64,000 nucleotides of DNA from Paraferrimonas sedimenticola. Its GTDB lineage: Bacteria > Pseudomonadota > Gammaproteobacteria > Enterobacterales > Shewanellaceae. The translations under genes were made by a program, and so were the position numbers. Shown here piece by piece: positions 60,108-64,000 of this stretch. Location: assembly GCF_002282855.1 (NCBI RefSeq), contig NZ_NRIR01000003.1, positions 62,001 through 126,000 on the forward strand, in the 5' to 3' direction. Position 1 is the stretch's first letter; each line of letters starts with the position of its first letter. The notes beneath the pieces were generated by a model. That model was given only the letters and a program-made list of their open reading frames with translations. It ran no database searches and was not told where the DNA came from.

Positions 60108-61088
60108 TTACTTAACGTACTGGGCTTTTAATACTTGCTCGGTCTCAGTCCACTCCAACACACCAAAGGCGGTTAGGGCTTCTTTACCCGACTTGTAGAT
60201 CTGCCAGATGCTACAGATGCTGTTTTCATCGTCGATAATCGCGTCGCGAGAGCGGATTTTGAAGGCTTCGCCGTGAAGGTGCTGAACGCTCCACAAGTAG
60301 CGACCGTATGAGCGGCCGTTGCCGTACATGCTGCCTTTGCCATCGCCGCTGTAGCTGTGGCTGTTGTTCACGCGAGTGCGGCTATAGCTGTATTCTTTCT
60401 CGATTGCACCGGTGACTTTGACTTGCACATCAGCAGTGGTAAGCGAGGTTGGCTGGTAGTCCATGACGACCTCGGCATCACCCACGTACTCCTGATTCAC
60501 ATCGTAAACCTGGAATGTGCCTTTCCATTGACCTTGTTCTTTCACTGGTAGAACGAAAGGTTGGCTGGCGCGCTGGCGTTCCCCGTCTAGGAAATCGCTG
60601 ATCATTGCTTGAGTGTCTGGATTGGTGTCGTGATCTTGGGTCACCTTGTAGATGCCGTTGAACACGGATACCAGAGTTTCACCTTCGTAAAGCAGCGATG
60701 AGTAAACCTGAATGCCTCGCTCTGGCAAAACCAAGTTGACGGTTTTAAGGTCGCAGTTCCAACCGGGCGAATAGTAGTTAGAGTCAACCAACATGCCAAA
60801 CGGGCGACCGGCACCGACAAAGTCAGGACCGCAGTAAACACGGTCTTGGTCGCTGTCGATAACACCAAATTCAAAACGGCAATTTGGCAAGTCAAAGCGG
60901 TTGCGCAACTCACCAGAGTTCATAAAGTTGGTTTCCATCCAATAGGTGGTACGGTCACCTTCAAACACTGAAGCGCGGCTCACTTTGTTAAAGCCGGTGT
61001 GGTTACCGTCGGCGTCGAACACCGATGGCAAACCGTGCCATTCGCCAGTGATGGCCTGTTGGAAATTACTTGGCTTGTTCGTCGACAT
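60108..61088 (-). CDS. Tandem lipocalin-like barrel protein
   Basis: A 326-residue cytoplasmic protein built of two similar beta-barrel halves: residues about 12-165 (GEWHGLPSVFDADGNHTGFN, WMETNFMNSGELRNRF, VYCGPDFVGAGRPFG) and about 183-326 (GQWKGTFQVYDVNQEYVGDA, then GRYLWSVQHLHGEAFKIRS, CSIWQIYKSGKEALTAFGVL). Each half opens with a GxWxG turn typical of lipocalins. The overall pattern recalls DUF3598 and the CpcS/CpcT-type phycobilin lyases, which bind bilins, but the match is not secure. Its neighbours make a bilin- or tetrapyrrole-binding role a reasonable hypothesis. An intercistronic hairpin precedes it. Confidence 0.55.
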   Translation of the reverse strand: MSTNKPSNFQQAITGEWHGLPSVFDADGNHTGFNKVSRASVFEGDRTTYWMETNFMNSGELRNRFDLPNCRFEFGVIDSDQDRVYCGPDFVGAGRPFGMLVDSNYYSPGWNCDLKTVNLVLPERGIQVYSSLLYEGETLVSVFNGIYKVTQDHDTNPDTQAMISDFLDGERQRASQPFVLPVKEQGQWKGTFQVYDVNQEYVGDAEVVMDYQPTSLTTADVQVKVTGAIEKEYSYSRTRVNNSHSYSGDGKGSMYGNGRSYGRYLWSVQHLHGEAFKIRSRDAIIDDENSICSIWQIYKSGKEALTAFGVLEWTETEQVLKAQYVK

Positions 61089-61182
61089 GGGCTGATTCGT
61101 CCTTTATCACTGTGTATGATTTAAATGTACTATCGTTATATCATTGTATCAACGACAGCTAGGCGTAACTGAAAGGAAACAG

Positions 61183-61218
61183 CGCGGCAATATGACTTTT
61201 GTCAAGCCAATTGCCGCG
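61183..61218 (-). promoter_or_regulatory. Nested hairpin between the reductase and lipocalin-like genes
   Basis: CGCGGCAAT (61183-61191) pairs with ATTGCCGCG (61210-61218), and inside it TGAC pairs with GTCA around TTTT. It lies just after the stop of the rubredoxin reductase gene. On the minus strand only scattered T follow, so it is more likely an attenuator or mRNA-processing site than a full terminator. A weak promoter (TTGATA, then TACATT 17 bases later) lies further along. Confidence 0.5.
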
Positions 61219-61225
61219 ATTAGGG

Positions 61226-62854
61226 TTAAAGCAGGTTAGGGGAGCGCTTGCGAAGCTCGCCGCCGTGTTTTACCTGATCACCGGTCAGAGCAAAACCAAG
61301 GAGCTGGCCCTGCGCGTCAAGGTATTGCAGATTGACACCGCTGGCTTGATCTTCAATCACTTTCCACTCGCCCTGAGCGTTGTTCGCCGGAGGGTTCACC
61401 AAGATTGGGTGCAGGGTGGTCTTGATTTGCACTGGCATGGCGCCGTAACTGACTTGGCTGGGCTGCCCAGTTAGGATTTGGCTCAGTGCTTTCACCTGGT
61501 CGGTTAACGGAGCGATGTAGCACAACACCAAACCTGACACTTGAGCACAGTCACCAATGGCGTATATATGCTCTTTCGAGGTTTGCAGCTGAGTATCCAC
61601 GCAAATGCCGCGTTCGGTTTTAAGACCGGCCTCTTGAGCCAGTTGCAAGTTAGGGCGCACGCCAATGGCGGACAGTACCAAATCACAGCTAAGCGTCTCG
61701 CCGTTGGCCAAACTCACTTCTAGACCGCCTTCAACTTGGTCGACACTCTCGGCGACGGTACCAAAGTGGAAGTTAACGCCCGCCGCCTCTAATGCTTGTT
61801 GTACTCGAGCCGAAGCGGCTTGTGGCAGCAAGGTAGCAATGGGCGCGGCCAGCGGGTCGATTACGTCAACCGAGTAGCCTGATTGAATCAAATCATTGGC
61901 ATACTCACAGCCAATTAAGCCACCACCAATAATCGCTATGCGTTTGGCATGCTTAGCCACTAGGCGGAAGCGAGCATAATCTTGCAGCGTATTAACCTGA
62001 TACACTTGCGCCAAACCATCGCCTTGCAGCGGTGCGTTAATGCAATTTGCACCAACCGCAATCACTAGCTTGTGATAGGAACGACGACCACCACTAACTA
62101 ACTCGATTGAGCGATTGTCAGCATCGATGCGCTTTATGGGCGAATGAATATGAATATCTATCTCCAACGATTCCGCCATCTCTTCAGCGCTTTTGAGCGC
62201 CAGCGCTTGTGCACTTTTGTTGTTGGCAAAACCAGTAGAAAGCGAAGGCTTGGAGTAATAGCTACCATCGTCAGCGGTATACATGCTGATAGGCTGAGTT
62301 GGGTTGAGTTTGCGCAGCGCCTTGGCTAGGTTGTAACCGGCCAAACCTGTACCCAGAATCACGATAGGGTCTTGTGATTTGTCGATTTGGGTTTGAACCG
62401 CGGCCACTGGAACCGATTGAGCCGGTGCTTCAGGGGTTGGAGCATCACCGGCGCTTTGACCAATGACTTCGAAATCTTCTTTACCTACGCCACAGTCTGG
62501 GCACAACCAATCATCGTCGATGTCGGCGAATCGCGTGCCAAGGGCAAGACCGTGCTCAGGATCGCCCTTGCTCTCGTCGTAAACCCAATTACATACCTGA
62601 CATTCCCAAATCAGATAAGGGTTATCATTGCTGGTTTGCGGCTGAGTCGTTGGGGCTGGGGCGGCTTCGTCGGCACTTGCGCTGACGGCTAGCATGTCAA
62701 AATCTTCTTTGCCGACGCCGCACTCTGGGCAGAGCCAGTCATCGGGTACATCTTGCCAGCGAGTTTGAGGGGGGATGCCGTGTTCTGGATCGCCTTTGGC
62801 TTCATCATAAACCCAAGCGCAGACCTGACACTCCCAAGTTAACCATTGCGACAT
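61226..62854 (-). CDS. Fusion of two rubredoxins and an FAD/NAD(P)H rubredoxin reductase
   Basis: A 542-residue electron-transfer protein. Rubredoxin 1 is residues about 6-54 (Cys9, Cys12, Cys42, Cys45: CQVC ... [12 protein letters not shown]); rubredoxin 2 is about 82-130 (Cys85, Cys88, Cys118, Cys121: CQVC ... [12 protein letters not shown]). A Pro/Ala/Thr linker follows, then the FAD- and NAD-binding reductase from about 160 ([48 protein letters not shown]). It would pass electrons from NAD(P)H through FAD to two rubredoxin irons. I start it at ATG 62854, eight bases behind AGGAG; a GTG three codons upstream is an alternative. It is next to the bilin-reductase-like gene, which needs such a donor. 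Confidence 0.93.
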   Translation of the reverse strand: MSQWLTWECQVCAWVYDEAKGDPEHGIPPQTRWQDVPDDWLCPECGVGKEDFDMLAVSASADEAAPAPTTQPQTSNDNPYLIWECQVCNWVYDESKGDPEHGLALGTRFADIDDDWLCPDCGVGKEDFEVIGQSAGDAPTPEAPAQSVPVAAVQTQIDKSQDPIVILGTGLAGYNLAKALRKLNPTQPISMYTADDGSYYSKPSLSTGFANNKSAQALALKSAEEMAESLEIDIHIHSPIKRIDADNRSIELVSGGRRSYHKLVIAVGANCINAPLQGDGLAQVYQVNTLQDYARFRLVAKHAKRIAIIGGGLIGCEYANDLIQSGYSVDVIDPLAAPIATLLPQAASARVQQALEAAGVNFHFGTVAESVDQVEGGLEVSLANGETLSCDLVLSAIGVRPNLQLAQEAGLKTERGICVDTQLQTSKEHIYAIGDCAQVSGLVLCYIAPLTDQVKALSQILTGQPSQVSYGAMPVQIKTTLHPILVNPPANNAQGEWKVIEDQASGVNLQYLDAQGQLLGFALTGDQVKHGGELRKRSPNLL

Positions 62855-62945
62855 TCCTTGCACTCCTACAACAGGGCGCCCGAAGGCGCCAATGGATTGT
62901 TAACACTTTGTATCTCACCCAATACACGAGTGAAATGCAAGGGGT

Positions 62946-63767
62946 TTATTTTCCAGTAGGACGAGGCAGGGTACGAGTACCGCCCCATAGGGTTTTCACC
63001 ATGTCGGCGCAGGTTTCTTCACCGAACAAGCGGTCACCCAAGTTGTTAGCCGGATCGCGCTCACAGATGTTCATGCGAATTTTCTCGTCACGAGCCATCA
63101 TCGCCGGGCGAACTTCTTCAGGCGTCGGCTCAGCATTGTCTACCCACTTCAACCAACGGTCTAGGCGAGCGTGGGCAATTTTGCGGATTTTGGCGATGAC
63201 TTCTTCGTCGTGATCGGCACAGTAACCCACGGCAGTAGGAGTCATGCTCACGCGAGTAAACAAGTCGCGACTAATAAAGGCGCGGAAGCGGTCGTCTTCT
63301 TGAAGGTCTAAAAACTCTTCGTTGACTTCGGTGTAGTACTTGTCGGCGTACTCCATGTTGGCCAACAAATCGACGCGCGGCAGGTAATCCATATACATGA
63401 ACAAGTCAGGTACCGTACCCAGAGCAAAACCGAAGTTAGGTACATCGTATTGTGGACCCAAGCTAATAGTGATGTGCATGTTAGAGAAGGTCTCTTCTGG
63501 CGAACCAATATAGGAATGAATTAGCCAGTCAATTTCTGGGCCAGAGTATGCCTTTAGGCTGCCTTCACCTGCTTCTTTGGACAAGTTGCGGTAGTCTTCG
63601 AATTTTTTGGTGTACGGGTCTTGGGTTAATTCGAAGCGAGCGTGAATCTTTTCCATCATCTCGCTGACGATGCCCCACAAGGCATTGAATGTATTACGGT
63701 TATCCACATTTGGGTTGGCTTCTACCATATCTATGATAGGGGTCAACACGGCTTCAGCTTTGCTCAT
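62946..63767 (-). CDS. Red chlorophyll catabolite reductase-like protein (ferredoxin-dependent bilin reductase superfamily)
   Basis: A 273-residue protein that aligns by pattern with plant RCCR: PEIDWLIHSYIGSPEETFSN, YDVPNFGFALGTVPDLFMYM, YLPRVDLLANMEYADKYYTE, RFRAFISRDLFTRVSMTPTA and KIRKIAHARLDRWLKWVDNA correspond to the plant PNF-EFI, LILDLPPRKDLVLDPEYLNTFYED and SxxLYVRSxxSPSA motifs. Plant RCCR and other ferredoxin-dependent bilin reductases reduce linear tetrapyrroles. There is no signal peptide, so it acts in the cytoplasm; the plant enzyme is in plastids. It heads a minus-strand set with the rubredoxin reductase. RBS AAAGGAC precedes ATG 63767. The substrate of the bacterial protein is not known. 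Confidence 0.78.
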   Translation of the reverse strand: MSKAEAVLTPIIDMVEANPNVDNRNTFNALWGIVSEMMEKIHARFELTQDPYTKKFEDYRNLSKEAGEGSLKAYSGPEIDWLIHSYIGSPEETFSNMHITISLGPQYDVPNFGFALGTVPDLFMYMDYLPRVDLLANMEYADKYYTEVNEEFLDLQEDDRFRAFISRDLFTRVSMTPTAVGYCADHDEEVIAKIRKIAHARLDRWLKWVDNAEPTPEEVRPAMMARDEKIRMNICERDPANNLGDRLFGEETCADMVKTLWGGTRTLPRPTGK

Positions 63768-63826
63768 AACAATGTCCTTTATGTTAGTCGATGTAAATGA
63801 ATGTTTGCAGCATTTGTTATAATGTT

Positions 63827-63854
63827 ATAATAATAGGGTGTAATCAGATTGCAA
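63827..63854 (-). promoter_or_regulatory. Candidate promoter of the RCCR-like gene
   Basis: On the minus strand TTGCAA (63854-63849) is followed 16 bases later by TATTAT (63832-63827), near 60 bases before the start codon. The region is very AT-rich with TTATAATGTTATAATAATA on the plus strand, a possible regulator binding site. Confidence 0.45.
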
Positions 63855-63869
63855 CAGCAAAATTTAGCA

Positions 63870-63899
63870 TTGACAAAAAAACCTTATAAAAAGTAGGCT
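63870..63899 (+). promoter_or_regulatory. Possible divergent promoter at the right edge
   Basis: TTGACA (63870-63875) and a weak TAGGCT (63894-63899) 18 bases later. GGGAGAA at 63992-63998 looks like a ribosome site with a start codon just outside the window. No coding frame can be read inside the window. Confidence 0.3.
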
Positions 63900-64000
63900 T
63901 AATTTGTTGTTGCACACTATTTGACTAACTGTAAAACTTTTGATCGATAGAAACTAAAGGCTCGTAAGGGACTTGATAAAAGAGATAATTTGGGAGAATT

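Noticed and set aside
62946-63767. Indoleamine dioxygenase or haem oxygenase
   Set aside because: No proximal-histidine helix motif of these families; the pattern of strands fits RCCR better.

Overview
The window looks like chromosomal DNA of a free-living marine gammaproteobacterium of the Alteromonadales/Shewanellales type. The evidence is close E. coli-like orthologues (rplY, tamA/tamB, hrpA, pdxH, asnS, pabB, nudL), many predicted lipoproteins and outer-membrane proteins, a TonB-dependent receptor, a secreted laminarinase-like GH16 enzyme and a periplasmic cytochrome c. I found no rRNA or tRNA gene, CRISPR array, integrase, transposase or phage gene. The species call is inference from gene content only.

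Left part (1-20.2 kb): a truncated exported protein at the edge, a lipoprotein, a hemerythrin, rplY with a structured leader, the tamA-tamB outer-membrane assembly pair, an exported isoaspartyl peptidase/asparaginase, a cluster of REP-like palindromes, hrpA, a GH16 lipoprotein behind two LacI-type operators, a fructosamine-kinase-family gene, a TspO-like membrane protein, and an operon of adenine deaminase, GFA and VOC proteins. Middle part (20.2-36 kb): a choice-of-anchor-I lipoprotein behind a six-repeat Pho box array, a Tat-type cytochrome c with a lipoprotein partner, LysR/pdxH, yceI-like, and hinT with two hotdog thioesterases and ycfL. A TPP-riboswitch operon follows, encoding a complete thiamine uptake route: TonB receptor, YkoF-like thiamine-binding protein, PnuT permease and an APH-fold kinase. 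After it come DUF6279, HIT, DoxX and nitroreductase genes.

36-55 kb: an NGN-domain (RfaH-like) protein with a shortened C-terminus beside an AT-rich stretch of orphan small proteins, then housekeeping genes (yaiI, yhhY, asnS, nudL, pabB, class I fumarase, S9 peptidase, MarC family, dGTPase), a GntR regulator with palindromes in its divergent promoter, a GST and an OprB-type porin.

55-64 kb is the most unusual part. Two related LysR regulators lie among an amidinotransferase-superfamily (guanidino-modifying) enzyme, a DUF1989 protein with strongly biased codons, and a minus-strand gene set: a bacterial homologue of plant red chlorophyll catabolite reductase, a protein fusing two rubredoxins to an FAD/NAD(P)H reductase, a tandem lipocalin-like barrel protein and a flavin reductase. 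Together the last four look like a self-contained electron-transfer and binding module for a bilin or related linear tetrapyrrole. That function is inferred from family membership and gene order, and the substrate is unknown. The promoter region at the right edge also suggests a divergent partner gene just outside the window.
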